Shown: positions 23,560-34,873 of the stretch, one piece after another | Numbering within the stretch: position 1 is the first letter of the stretch | How the letters are laid out: each line of letters begins with the position of its first letter | Assembly (NCBI GenBank): GCA_032871835.1 | Contig: CM065297.1 | Location: 65,335,253-65,399,252, forward strand | Origin: Dipteronia dyeriana | Lineage: Eukaryota > Streptophyta > Magnoliopsida > Sapindales > Sapindaceae | DNA length: 64,000 nucleotides | Direction: 5' to 3' | Notes under the pieces: generated by a model | What the model saw: the letters and a program-made list of their open reading frames with translations, nothing else | Databases searched by the model: none | Told to the model about the DNA's origin: nothing | Program-made: the position numbers and the translations under genes

Positions 23560-24590
23560 TGCCCGACATGGAAGAACAGATTAGGGAATGGGCTTGCGGC
23601 CATCCATTCGATAAGTTAGAAAAAATTTATGTCCGAATAAGCGATCCCTTGAAGGTCGTCCAGATCAGAGCTACCCATGAGCCATAAAAGAAAGAGGGAT
23701 TGATTGGGCTCCTCACAGAGTTCAACGACATTTTCACCTGGAGTCATGTGGAGATGTCCGGGATCCCGATGACATTAGCAGTACATCGACTGGTGGTGGA
23801 TTCGATCTTCAAGCCCGTTAAACAGAAAAGGCACCACTTTAACACGGTAAGTAATATGGCAGTTCAGGAAGAGGTCGATAAACTAACCCAAGCAGGCTTC
23901 ATTTGAGAAGCCTGCTGCCCCGAATGGATAGTCAATGTGGTCATGGTCACAAAGGCAAATAGGAAGTGGCGCATGTGCGTAGACTACACTGACCTCAACC
24001 GGGCATGCCCGAAGGACAGTTTCCCTCTGCCAATAAATTGATCAGCTGGCCGATTCCACATCTGGGAACAAGCTCCTGAGCTTCATGGACGCATTTTCTG
24101 GCTACAGTCAGATTATGATGCATCCCGCAGACCAAGAAAATACCAGTTTCATCACCGCGCAAGGCCTGTACTGCTGCAAGGTGATTTTTTTCAGGCTCAA
24201 AAACGCTGGAGCTACCTACCAGCGGTTAGTCAACCGATTGTTCAAGCCTAAAATCGGAAGGTCGATTGAGGTATACATCGATGACATGATCACTAAATCT
24301 TCAACCTCAGAAGGTCACCTGGAAAACTTTCGTAGGACCTTCATAATCCTAAGGGAAAACCAGATGAGGTTGAACCCTTCCAAATGCACCTTTGGGGTAA
24401 CTGAGGGGAAGTTTCTGGACTTCATGGTCAATGAGAGAGGCATAAAGGCTAACCCAGAAGGAATCATGGCTATCCTGGATCTAGAATCCCCCACATCTCT
24501 TAAACAGGTTTAACCCATGACCGATAGGTAGCAGCGCTCAATAGGTTCATCTCTCGGTCCACCGATAAGTGCCTACCATTCTCCAGAGCT
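23560..24590 (+). pseudogene. pol: T2 reverse transcriptase
   Basis: Blocks in order: GLLTEFNDIFTWSHVEMSGI (23700-23760), EVDKLTQAGFI, then after a stop near 23905 WRMCVDYTDLNRACPKDSFP (23970-24030), a one-base frame change near 24035, MDAFSGYSQIMMHPAD with a catalytic Asp (24085), and YIDDM at about 24274 (the YVDD box of RT). SKCTFGV and the connection region follow, ending in a TAA at 24511. All core RT motifs are visible but they lie in three frames. Confidence 0.9.
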
Positions 24591-25080
24591 ATCAAACAGG
24601 GAAGAAATATGAAGTGGGATCAGAAGAGCGAACAAGCTTTCCAAGCTTTGAAAAGATACCTAAAAAGCCCTCCACTGCTGGTCAAGCCAAATCTAGGAGA
24701 AGAGCTCCAAATACACTTGCCCGTTTCAGAAACCACTGTGAGCAGGTCCTTGGTCAAGGAATGCAGGAATAGGATCCAGCGACCTATCTACTATGTGAGT
24801 CACGCTCTAACCAAGCCCGAAAAGAACTATACTCTGTTGGAGAAGCTCGTTTATGCCTTGGTGATCTCGGTAAGGAAACTCCATCCTTACTTCCATGCTT
24901 ATTCAATAGCAGTGGTGATGGACCAACCCCTCCGTCAGTTCTTACAAAGGCCGGATGTCTCTGAAAGACTGGTTCTATGGGCCATAAAGCTTACCAATTT
25001 GATTTAAAGTATAATTCTAGGACCGCGATAAAAGCTCAGGCACTAGAGGACTTTGTAGCCAAGCTCTTAGTATCTTAGAT
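24591..25080 (+). pseudogene. pol: T2 first (gypsy-type) RNase H
   Basis: Frame 24609-25007 starts KWDQKSEQAFQALKRYL and continues RPIYYVSHALTKPEKNYTLL and VYALVISVRKLHPYF, the canonical gypsy RNase H after the RT connection. The expected catalytic aspartate region near 'HLPVSETTVS' is poorly conserved. It ends with a stop at 25005. Confidence 0.87.
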
Positions 25081-25560
25081 CAGGCAACCTCCGCGGTAAC
25101 AGATGTCACCCTAGAGAGGACTCTAGAATCTGACAACTGGTCGGAGGGCTGCGAGTCATGGACTCTCTACATTGATGGAGGTTCCGGGCAGTCTGGGGGA
25201 GGAGCGGGCATAGTCCTCATCGACCCAGAAGGAACTGAGTGTTGCTATTGTTTCAGGTTCAAATTTAAAGCCACAAATGATGAAGCGGAATACGAAGCCT
25301 TGTTAGCTGGGATAAAAGCTGCCATAGAGGGGTTGATAACCTGAATATCAAGAGCGACTCTTCACTCGTGGTCAACAAAGTTTCTAGGGATTATCAGGCT
25401 AAAGGGGATAACATGATCGCTTACCTGAAATTGGTGCAACAACTCAAAAGCACATTTAAGAGATTCAGAATCGAGCAGATACCTCGACAGCTAAATCATC
25501 AGGGTGACGTCCTTGCCAAGATAGCTGCTTATGGTGGCCAGACCCTACCTCATAGAGTCC
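25081..25560 (+). pseudogene. pol: T2 second (archaeal-type) RNase H
   Basis: WTLYIDGGSGQSGGGAGIVL (about 25161-25220) followed by FKATNDEAEYEALLAGIKAA is the additional RNase H carried only by Tat-clade gypsy elements. Asp of YIDG and Glu of AEYEAL are present. A frameshift near 25340 moves the C-terminal half into frame 25368-25631 (MVNKVSRDYQAKGDNMIAYL), which also carries the linker to integrase. Confidence 0.9.
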
Positions 25561-26857
25561 GTCTTCAAGTAATCCCCCTACCTAGCATTATGACAAGTAA
25601 GAAAGCTTATACCATGGACCGACACCCATGATGGATGGATCCAATAGCAGAATATCTACAGGACGAGAAACTCCCCGGGGAGCCAGACCAAGCTAGGAGG
25701 GTTAAAAGGCTCTCGGTCCGGTATTGTATGATGGATGGGCATTTATACAGAAAGGAAAAATCCCTTCCCCTGCTCCGATGTCTACACCCTGAAGATGCCA
25801 AGTGGGCTTTGAGAGAGGTCCATTCCAGGGAATGCGGGAACCATATTGGTGGAGAGGCCTTGGCATATCAGGTTCTCCATATGGGGTATTATTGGCCAAC
25901 AATCCATCAAGATGCTAAGAACTTGGTGCAAACCTACGAGGCATGCCAGAAGGCCGCCAACTTGAGTCACCTCCCTCTAGAGTGCTTGTCGTCCCTTAGC
26001 TCGCCGTACCCCATTGCTATATGGGGAGTCGATTTGATTGGACCGCTTCCTACAGCTCTTGGACAGGCCAAGCACGCTATCGTAGAGATAGACTACTTTA
26101 CAATATGGGTTGAAGCCAGACCACTATCCCATATATCGGAAGAGAACACAACAAGGTTCATCAAGACCAATGAAGTTTACAGGTTTGGAACCCCTCTTGC
26201 CATCATAACCGACCTCAGAAAACAGTTCGATAATGGTCGATTCAGAGATTTCTATGAAGGTTTGGGATTCGACCTTCGGTAGCTCACCCTCAGACCAATG
26301 GTTTAGTGGAATCCATGAACAAAACCATTAATAAGTTGTTGAAGAAAAAACTACCGTAGAAGAAAGGCATATGGGTAGAGGAGATTCCCGAGGTCCTCTA
26401 GGCTTATCGCGCTACAAGGAGAACATCTACCGAGGAAACCCTCTACTCGTTAGCCTTCGGGGTTGAAGCAATCCTACCTATAGAGCATAAGTTGACCTCT
26501 TTTAGAGTCCAAAGATTCGAACCGAGAAGCAATGAAAGCAAGCTCCGAGTTAGCTTGGACCTTTTGGAGGAAAACCAATATTGAATAGCTGAGAAGGTAG
26601 CGATCTACAAAGGCAGGATTACCAGGTACTTCAACAGGAGGGTTAAAGTCTGAAACTTCAAAGAAAGAGGTCTAGTCCTTAGGAAAGTGACGTTGAACAT
26701 CAGGAAGAGGTCAGACGGGGTCCTAGAGCCCAACTGAGATGGACCCTACCTAATAAAGATGGTGATCCGTAATGGGGTGTACAAGCTCGAGGATATGGAT
26801 GGCCGACTCATCGACCATACTTGGAATGCGTATCACCTAAGGAAATTGTACCCTTGA
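25561..26857 (+). pseudogene. pol: T2 integrase
   Basis: Frame 25635-26282 holds the zinc-binding region (VHSRECGNHIGGEAL ... YEACQK; the first Cys of the usual C-x2-C is Tyr, a TGC-to-TAC change), catalytic Asp in WGVDLIGPLPT and second Asp in IITDLRKQFDNGRF. After a stop and frameshift at 26280, the third-block sequence HPQTNGLVESMNKTI with its Glu, the YRATRRTSTEETLYSLAFG block and the C-terminal LEDMDGRLIDHTWNAYHLRK are readable. The polyprotein ends at TGA 26855-26857. The enzyme would join cDNA to the target; this copy is broken. Confidence 0.9.
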
Positions 26858-27059
26858 ACAAGGGACTCAGTAGCAGGCGACCTCCGACTAGCTTATTTTA
26901 TTTTTCGACAATAATGTACTCCACCCTCCATATCAATAAAGCCTATTTTTTTGTTTACTCCTTCTTCAACTATGTCCTACAATGATTTGGGTCTATATTG
27001 AAAATTTTGACAGTATCGCCTCAAGACCAAGGGTAAGCAGGGAAAGCCCCTCCACTACT
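26858..27059 (+). other. T2 non-coding linker after pol
   Basis: Short non-coding sequence between the pol stop and the tandem repeats. Its 'caataatgtactccaccctc' is mirrored on the minus strand at 45173-45192, tying the 44217-45397 fragment to the same family. Confidence 0.7.
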
Positions 27060-27535
27060 CCTGATGCCTAGGTCAGGCACTACCCCCCGCCAAGAAGTGT
27101 CTGAGTGTAAAAGCATAGTTGACATCCAGATCTCAAGACCAGGAAATAGCTAGATAGCCATCATGATGCCTTGGTCGGGCTACCATCCCCAAGAAGAATT
27201 TGAGTATAAGAGCATAGTTGCCATCCAGATCTCGAGACCAGAAAATAACTAGATAGCCCTCATGATGCCTTGGTCGGGCTACCACACCTAAGAAGGATCT
27301 GAGTGTAAGAGCATAGTTGCCATTCAGGTCTCAAGACCAGGAAATAGCTAGATAACCCTCCTGATGCCTAAGTCGGGCTACCACCCCCAAGAAGGATCTG
27401 AGTGTAAGAGCCTAGTTGCCATCCAGATCTCAAGACCAGGAAATAGTTAGATAGCCCTCTTGAAGCCCTACTCGGGCAACCACCCTTAAGAAAGATTCGA
27501 GCTTAAGGGATAAATCCTTCACTAAATACCTCACT
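27060..27535 (+). repeat. T2 3'-region tandem repeats, ~99 bp period
   Basis: Units begin at 27062, 27164, 27263, 27362 and 27461 with a form of 'tgatgccttggtcgggctac', and each contains 'atccagatctcaagaccagg'. That is about five copies. Tandem repeats between pol and the 3' LTR are known from Tat/Ogre elements and are recognised as seeds of satellites. Confidence 0.92.
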
Positions 27536-28559
27536 CGGGTTTACAGCCCCTAAGAGGGACTCAAAGATAGAAGGCTAGACTTCCTTAAATTCTAAATACG
27601 CTAGTAAGTTCATGTTACTAGCTCTCCTTGATACGAGGTTACTTACTACAGCAGACCTACAACAAAACAAGGGGACTGTCAGCTAAAGAAGTTGAGCCAG
27701 GAGTTTCATTAGTATGTGGGCTTAATGCCAACAGTCTTTTTTCTTATCTTATTTTTCCCCAAAGATAGCTCTTTTTGATATAAAAGCTGTACCTAGAGGG
27801 AGACCAAGCAAGTACATGCAAGCCAGAGTTAGATTTGAGATTAATTTTATTAACAAAGAAGACTATCCCCCAATAATGCTACAACAAGCAAGGGGGGCCC
27901 AATCCCTGGTTCCGGGCAACAAAAGCAATAATAAAATGGCAAACACAGTTGAAGATGGGATGCCCAGCCCATTTTTTGGGAATTCAAAACAGATTACATA
28001 GGAGAGAACCCAAGCTTCTTCGTCTTCCTAAGGACCTCCAGCATCCTCCTCCACAAAATGAACCTCGCCCCCTGCTCCCCTTTCTGGTCGCAGCTAGTAC
28101 TGGTCAGCTACATCTACCTTTTCCACCACCTCCTCCTAGGATCAGCCCCGACTGACTCGGGCTCAACTGGATCCTCCTCCACAATTTCATTGATCACCTC
28201 CATAACTTTAGGCGAATTAGCTGCATCAAGAAGGCTGGCACTAACTCAGGCACGTTCCCGCCTTCTGTTGACTGCACTCCTGAAAGCACTGTGGGGGGTC
28301 TCGGGCTTCAGCAAGGCCTCATTCGAGGATTCACCAGGACAAGATACTGGAAAGGCTAGAATAGGAGGAGAAAGATCTAGCACCTCCAACTGCTTCCTAG
28401 CTCCCTCCTAAAAGGACCAGCTCCATCATTTTCGGGGCGAGATATCTTCGCAGCCTGCGACATGACCTCTTCTCTATCCCAACAAGCGATGCTGGAGAGA
28501 TCGAATGGGCGATTAAGGGCCTCTGCAACCTGATAAGAGGCATAAAGGTACCCATCGTT
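27536..28559 (+). other. T2 spacer between repeats and antisense ORF
   Basis: Non-coding on the plus strand. From about 27855 it aligns with 40860 onward in the Tat fragment T3 (shared 'ctatccccc', 'atgggatgcccagccca'-like phrases). Plus-strand frames at 27949-28155 and 28058-28411 are opposite to the decayed C-terminus of the antisense ORF and have no recognised domain. Confidence 0.6.
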
Positions 28560-30485
28560 AAAAGAGGCTTCCACCTCGGCCTAGAGCTGGGTAATTTGAG
28601 CCTGCAAGGTTTGGTTTTCAACATCCAGGATCTTCGCCTCTCCCTTCCAGTCATCCCACTGGCTAGCCCGCCGCTTCGATCGGAGAGTCTCCTGATCAAA
28701 AGTCTGCTTCAACCTCTCATGGTCGCATTGAATCTCAGCTATCTGCGTCTCCATTCCTTGTTGGCTGGAGGTCATCTCCCGGACCAAGGTCTAAGCCCAC
28801 CAAGCAACACCATGGCTCGCTCAGCTTCAACCTCAGCTTTGGCTGGCCGATCACAGAGGAAGGCTACCTGATGCCCCATGGTCACCTGGAATTTGAAAGC
28901 CTACAAAGGAAAATCATGTTAGAAAATGACAAATCAAAATGCTGAATGAAAAAGTAAAAACGACGGTTACCTCGGCTAGAAGGGCGAACCCTTAGGTAAT
29001 CATGATGTCTACGAGCATCGTGGTTATCCTAGAAAGCCTGTCGCATGGATAGGATGTAACAAATTGCTTCAGGACCTTATTCCGACCCGTCGAGCTTAAT
29101 TGCTGGTTACAACTGGATCATCAAAGAGAATAATATGACTCGGGGTGCATCGGTTGAAGCAGAGACTACTGGTAAGGGGATGGAATGGACTTATTGACGA
29201 CTTGGGAGGTAGTCCCTCTTCGGTTTAGAGCATTCACCGCCTGAGATGCAAGAAGATCCATCTTGGACTTCACCTGAATGGCGAGGGGGAAGGAACGAAT
29301 GGGGCAACTACCTTGCCCCTTTATTGGAACATCCGAGAGAGCCCCCGAGGACGATCCGGAAGGAGGAGGAGGGATCCCAGCTCGCTGGGCTTCATGAGAA
29401 GCTGGAGCAACAACAAACACTATTAGAGAGAGGAATCAAGATCATCAGAACTGAACCATCCAATAATTAAAAAATAAATAGATTGAGATACTTACGAGGG
29501 GTAGCACCGGATATCCGTAGGTACTTGTTTACCATGCAGGGATCAAAGGGGTCAGCGGTTGGAAACTTCAAATTCAAGTAGTTCCGAGCTATAATGGTCT
29601 TCAGCACGGCTTCAGACTCAATAGGCAAGGAATCCTGTCCCCATGTAGGTTTGTCACTAAATACAGTGGGAACCTCGAGCTCATTCTCGCCGGGGAAGAC
29701 GGAGCTCCTCTAGTCTCCCCTCGCCAGTACCCATTCTTCTTTCCAAGCGAGGTCCTTCTTTGAAACCCTGGGGATGATAAAGTTAAGCCTAATCTTGGCC
29801 TTGGCATAGAATTGGCCTCGAGGAACCCCAGTCAGGCTATCTATCTGGAAAAGAAAGGCAAGCTCCTCAGCCCCGAGTTCCCTGGCTACGTTGCTCATCT
29901 CGTACTGCTCCCTCTATATTACTAGAAAGCCGAATATATGCCTTCAGAAACCGGGCGCCAGTTGAAACGGAGCCAGCTGAGGGTATTGAGAGCCCGTCGA
30001 ATGGTGGGGTGAAGAGGGAGCCTCACCTCCCTCTACAAATCTGTGACGTGGATAGGGAGCACGCCTTTGGGCGGGCTAAAAACATTGTAATTCCGGTGGG
30101 GGACAGTTAGGGAAACAGTGTCAAGAATACCATACTTATCCCGAAGACGGCCGGTCGATTAAGGGTCGATAGTGGAGTCAGGAATGACCCAAGGTTCGAA
30201 ATGAAGGGTTACCACTGAAGGAAGCTCCACCACTATGACTTGAGCCCTCCCGACCGCATCGACTTTCTCCCAGACATCAGAGTCTTCATCGACTAGGTTC
30301 AGAGGATTGTCAGACAAGTTTGAAAAGCCAAAGCCGATAGAGACGTTCTTGTTAGAAGGACGGCGCTGGCAGAGTGGGAAAGATTCCTCATCGTTTGAAA
30401 TCCCTTGCACCCATTTACGAGGAGCCAGGTTAGGGTCTCTGGAGCCCTCAACCAAGGCATCAACACTATCTGTGGAAATCGACAT
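28560..30485 (-). pseudogene. T2 antisense ORF (putative gypsy-type transposon protein)
   Basis: On the minus strand an ATG at 30483-30485 opens MSISTDSVDALVEGSRDPNL; after a stop at 30159 come HRNYNVFSPPKGVLPIHVT and VRLPLHPTIRRAL, then a piece (29898-29710) with AEELAFLFQIDSLTGVPRGQ and KKDLAWKEEWVLA, and finally a coiled coil (28787-28581, MVREMTSSQQGMETQIAEIQ). The order of a 'PLHP' domain followed by a coiled coil matches the 'putative gypsy type transposon' proteins (Transposase_28-like) encoded antisense in Tat elements. Function is unknown. Several stops and frame changes make it inactive. A homologue is at 41073-43562. Confidence 0.75.
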
Positions 30486-30834
30486 TGATGGGTAAGGAAG
30501 ACTTGGAAGTAAGCAGAGGCAAGCAGTGAATTTAACAGAGAAAACAATGAAAGAGAAATTTGAAAATTTGAGATTTGAGGAAGCTTGAAGAAAGTGACGG
30601 TCAGGCTGGGCTTAAATAGAGGATGATCAGCGATATCCTCAGGAAGATCACCTGAAGCCGTATTGCAGCCGTTTTTCTTAGAATAACACTCAGTTTCAAA
30701 TTCAAATATTGAGTAATTAATGAACAAATTTCACCCTCATTAATTATCTTGAAGGGGAAAAACTTTCTCAATTAAACAAGGAATCTGAGTCCAACCCCAA
30801 CTCTACCACGGGTGTTCAAGTCAGTGAGGACTTC
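30486..30834 (+). other. T2 3' end with polypurine tract
   Basis: Non-coding on plus. It includes the presumed promoter side of the antisense ORF and ends GTTCAAGTCAGTGAGGACTT just before the LTR. Compared with T1 (AGAGGGGACTT), the purine tract here is degraded. Confidence 0.6.
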
Positions 30835-31917
30835 TGTTAATAGTAAAATTTGGCCATAAGTCAAAGAGAAATTTTCCACCCATAATCAACAATCATAAAG
30901 TCCGGAAAGATCGTAAAGCCACCCCACAGGAGCAGGGAAGGCCGGCTCGTCTTTAAAACTACCAGAAAATAAGCCAGACATGACCTAGACCAGCCCCCAT
31001 GAGAGTACTAGAACCCGGGCTTCTCAAGGCTATCTATCTGGGAACCTCGGCTCTGAGTTCGAGCTCCATAACTTCCCCATTAATGCCAGGGGAAGTCTCC
31101 AAGCTCAAGAGACATTCGAAAGAAGCCTGCAAACCTCTCTAGATGCCCGATGTCCTTACTGGACATAAAGGAAAAATCACACCTAAATCGACACTACTCC
31201 AGCTACCTCCCAGAAAGATCTACAAGAGCACCTCAATCCCCTAAGGGTCAGGGAAATTCCATCTTAAGCTTCTAAGAACAGAGCCAGAGTAGGGGTCTAC
31301 CTCACTCTACGGGGCAACATGCAGCTAGCAGGGTGACCTCTATGAAGATTCATGGCACGAGTGCACACAGGATCATTTCCACGTAATTTTTACATGCACG
31401 TCAAGAGTTTGATTCAAATAAGGGAACAAATTTATCTCCGTCAATGATATCATTAAATCCCTCATGATAAGGAGGGTACGGATTCATGGGATCACGATAA
31501 AGTATTTGCGAATAAAAAAAACATACTTGGACGATATAAATATGTGAAGCCAAGCATGGTAAAAAAAAGACGAAAAACCGGGACAACGACAGATACAAAA
31601 ATACAACAACATATAAGATAGAAAGAAGAGGGGAATGCCTAAATTCTGGATTCAGAACACGATCACCTTCATCTCCACTATTCGACAGGCAACGAGTTTC
31701 CACCCCTACACCTTCGAGAGACTGTGAGCATACAAGAGAGCGATTTGTACTTTAAAGCAATATATCAATAATAAAGCTCTCATTTACTGTTCAGCCTCTC
31801 GTCTATCTCTTAACAAGGTAAGGAACCAACGGTACTGACCCTGGCCACCACTTTCATGGTAGTGGTCTCGAGGGTGTTAACAGGAATTTCTCATCTCGAG
31901 CAAATTTCCAGTCAACA
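30835..31917 (+). repeat. T2 3' LTR
   Basis: 1083-bp partner of 19823-20934, beginning TGTTAATAGTAAAATTTGG and ending CAGTCAACA. TATA-like TATAAATA at 31535. It is shorter than the 5' LTR, which carries an extra 'caattcaaattcaaatgacg' region near 20454. Confidence 0.93.
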
Positions 31918-31922
31918 CAAGT
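31918..31922. other. T2 right target-site duplication
   Basis: CAAGT; see 19818-19822. G1 gag resumes immediately afterwards. Confidence 0.88.
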
Positions 31923-33191
31923 ATTCTAAGGAAAAAGGAGTTAAGAAAACTTCATCTCCAAGGAATGAGAAGAATAGTCAAGCCATGAACAAGAAAGATG
32001 TTCAATGCTATAATTGTCATGGTTTCAGTCACTTTGCTAGTGAGTGTACCAAGAAGCCATCTAAGAAAGACAAGAAAGGCAAAGTGTTGGCGGCTACTTG
32101 GAGTGATGATAACTCTAGTTACAATGAGAGCTCTAGTAGTGAGTCTTCAAGTGATGAAGAGTTGGTAATCAACTTTGTAGCTCTAACGGCTTCTCATTCT
32201 CCACTAGATGTTGATGGTACAATATCTTTGAACAAGACCTTTGATACAAATCATCATGGAAGCTCTAGTTCCATTCCTGCTAATCTTGAGTTGTTGGGCA
32301 AGATAGATAAGCTTGAAGAAGCTAGAGATAATGCTCTGAGAGAGGTAGTTGAGAAGGATGATTTGATCAAGAAACAACTAGATGAGTTTGGGATTGTCTC
32401 TCGTAGACTTCTTGGTGAGAAAGGTGAAATTATGAAGAAGTTTAGAGAACTTGAAAAGATAAACCTTGAGAAAGACAATGTGATATCTTCTTTGAAGAAG
32501 AGAGAATAAGAATTAATGGTAGAGATAGACACGGCTAAGAAGACCATCAGGAACTTATTGAATGATTCGGTAATTGTGTCTAGTGTTAGGAATCTTGTTA
32601 ACTCTTATAGTGGTGAAGATGACTTGGTAGTTGAAGAGGAGCTCTTGGACGCACCACTTTCTACTTACTTGGATGAAGTCGTGATTGATAAGAAACAACA
32701 CGAGAAGAGAAGATCAATAGCCAAGAAGAAGTTGGCGAATAAGGTATCTTTGCAAACTCATACTGAAGCTAGTTTAACTCTAAAAGGTACAATCTTATCT
32801 TTTATTCCAATTTTGCCATTATTGCAACACAATAGGTCACATTAAGCCTAGGTTTTATAAATATATTGAAAAATGCAAATTAGGGAATGAATCTAGAGAT
32901 AAGGAGATTAAACTTCAACTTGAACATGCTAATGATTTGAAAGTTGAAAAACATGATAATTTTGCTAAGTATGAAAAGAAGTTTTGGAGTAGAAAGAAAA
33001 CTAACCTTGTTCAACTTGATAAAGAATGTGTTGAAAATGTTAAGAAAGAGTGCGTTAATGATATTCTTGTTAATCAAGTCATTGAAGGACTTTACTCTAG
33101 ATTTAGCATTGTTGTCAAGGATGATATTGGAAATGTTTGTGTAGGTACACCCAAGAACAAGTGGTTCAAGGGTGAGTGCTCTTATCACTAA
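31923..33191 (+). pseudogene. gag: G1 gag, C-terminal piece with zinc knuckles
   Basis: Continues gag after T2. A lysine-rich linker leads to CYNCHGFSHFASEC, an intact CX2CX4HX4C zinc knuckle (about 32005-32048), then a Ser/Asp-rich acidic stretch and a long coiled coil (LEEARDNALREVVEKDDLIK). TAA at 32507 corresponds to CAA in G2. A second knuckle region near 32810-32860 is thrown out of frame by one extra T (CCATTATTGCAAC preceded by 'aatttt', against 'aattt' in G2). A further open run 32937-33191 ends with GTPKNKWFKGECSYH. The frame 31856-32509 begins inside the T2 LTR; its first 22 codons are not gag. Confidence 0.85.
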
Positions 33192-33477
33192 TATAAGAAG
33201 CACACGTGAGATAGATTTGAGGCAATATGTCAATGGTGTTGAGAATTCTTTCTTGCTAGCTTTGAATACTCCATGTATTGATATGAACTTGGTTATCTCA
33301 CATCATGTTTGTTATGATGGTCAAAATTTGTTGATTAACTTTAGAGAAGTTCTTTTGATATATGTGTTGATTGGGTTGAGATATTATGCTTTTTATACTC
33401 TTGTTGTAAAACATCGTCAACTTGGTGTCATGAGGACATTCAAGGCAAGAGTGCTCATAAAAAGGGCGAAAGTATGA
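33172..33477 (+). CDS. Conserved 101-aa frame overlapping the end of G1 gag
   Basis: Starts MSALITNIRSTREIDLRQYV and overlaps the gag end in another frame. The same frame is open over its full 101 codons in G2 (48906-49211), with about a dozen amino-acid differences. I do not recognise a domain; a hydrophobic middle (VLLIYVLIGLRYYAFYTLVV) could be a membrane segment. It may be chance or a relic of a lost pol segment, because G elements have no pol here. Whether it is translated is unknown. Confidence 0.25.
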   Translation: MSALITNIRSTREIDLRQYVNGVENSFLLALNTPCIDMNLVISHHVCYDGQNLLINFREVLLIYVLIGLRYYAFYTLVVKHRQLGVMRTFKARVLIKRAKV

Positions 33478-34873
33478 TATTTTGTAAAAATAATGTGCAA
33501 AACGGTATTTCTATACTCTAATGCATGTTCTCTTAGATGATCATATTTTGACTCAATTTTTGATATACATCTCATAGCATGTCACATTACAGAATTTTGT
33601 ATAGCATACATATGGTTCACATTGACATTTGCTATTTTAGGATCTAATAGTGACATTGTTCACATTGATCTTAACATTGATGATTGTTTGTGTATAGTAT
33701 ATTGAGTGGCATTACTTTTGAAAATATGAGCTTCATATTCGTTGAAAGCTACTCATTAGAGAAGTAATGATCTTGAATAAGTCTCTACGTATTGCTCTTA
33801 GATCATGTGCTTATGAGCCATAAAATCTTGGTTTTCTAAAATTGCACCTTACTTCTCTTATATGTTTTGCTAGTAGGTTGAATTTAATAATATGTAAACT
33901 TTGGATACACCTTGAAGTTTTTATGCTTTAGTACATTTAAAATGACCTATGGTTAGCATCCATTTTGCTTCGGCAAATACATAGAACTCAACGAGCACCT
34001 TTATGGAAAGGGCTACACACATTGGTTATGAAAGCTACCCATTTTCGGAAAGAGCAACACCATTTAGATAAGTGAAAGCCACCATGAAGTGAATTTTGTT
34101 TATGTTAAAAAAATGGAAAAATCAAAGAAGTGTTGAAATGGAATAAAAAAAAAATTCTTTGATTCAAAGACTACAAAGAAAAGGAGGAAGGATTAAAAAG
34201 GAGTATAGACAAAAATCAAATGAGCTCGGGTTGAAAAACAGAAATTGGATGACGAGCCACATGTACACACACACTCATATGTTGAAATCTATTCTTTAAA
34301 GCAAAAATTCCAGATGATAATCGGTTTTCCTTTTTTTTGGAAAAAGCTTAAGATGAATAGTTGTTGGAAATTGTTTGCATGTTGATTATAAAACTACTTC
34401 TTGATATATATTTGAAGCATAACTCTCTCACACACATTTTGTTTATGAGTATGCTGATATTTTAGCAATTGTTGAAGAATCATGAGAGAACTTGAAAAAT
34501 CTTTGTGTATCTCTCTTAGCATATGAAGCTTATTTTGTTGATATTTATTTAAATTGCTTAAATGTGTGATTGTGTGAACATCTTTGTGAACTTTATGCTA
34601 TCATTGATTTTAGTTATAGCATTTATCAAGGGGGAGCATTGTATGTTAGACATTGTTATCTTTTATGATATGTTCACATGCTTCATTTTGTTACATGTTG
34701 GCATATTTTAACTTAATGATACTTGTAAGATATTACTTACTATCTTTGTCTTGCATGATGATTCATTCTTAATTCATATGTCATTGTTTTTATATATTTG
34801 TGACTAATATGCTTGTTTTTATCTTTCACTCACTTTTGTTGTATGTATATAGCATCTTATAACACAAGAACAA
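33478..34873 (+). other. G1 non-coding middle region
   Basis: No gene is seen. This AT-rich 1.4 kb is collinear with 49212-50611 of G2. It sits where an autonomous element would have pol. It contains AAGGGGGAGCAT at 34629, a polypurine-tract-like motif followed by 'tgtatgttagac'. Confidence 0.7.

Larger units (their letters stand above)
19823..31917 (+). mobile_element. T2: complete Tat-lineage Ty3/gypsy element
   Basis: 12.1 kb with LTRs of 1112 and 1083 bp. Order: LTR, primer site, gag, protease, RT, RNase H, a second RNase H, integrase, 99-bp tandem repeats, antisense ORF, polypurine tract, LTR. The second RNase H (WTLYIDGGSGQSGGGAGIVL) and the antisense ORF before the 3' LTR are marks of the Tat clade. 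It inserted in G1 gag. All coding parts carry stops and frameshifts, so it is inactive, but domain order is intact. Confidence 0.93.

Noticed and set aside
27060..27535. Regular repeats considered as a CRISPR array
   Set aside because: Units are contiguous ~99-bp imperfect repeats without unique spacers, in a plant retroelement.
28058..28411. 117-aa plus-strand frame in T2
   Set aside because: It overlaps the spacer and antisense-ORF tail; the matching region of T3 does not keep it.
31856..31922. N-terminal 22 codons of the frame 31856-32509
   Set aside because: They are T2 LTR sequence fused to gag by the insertion.
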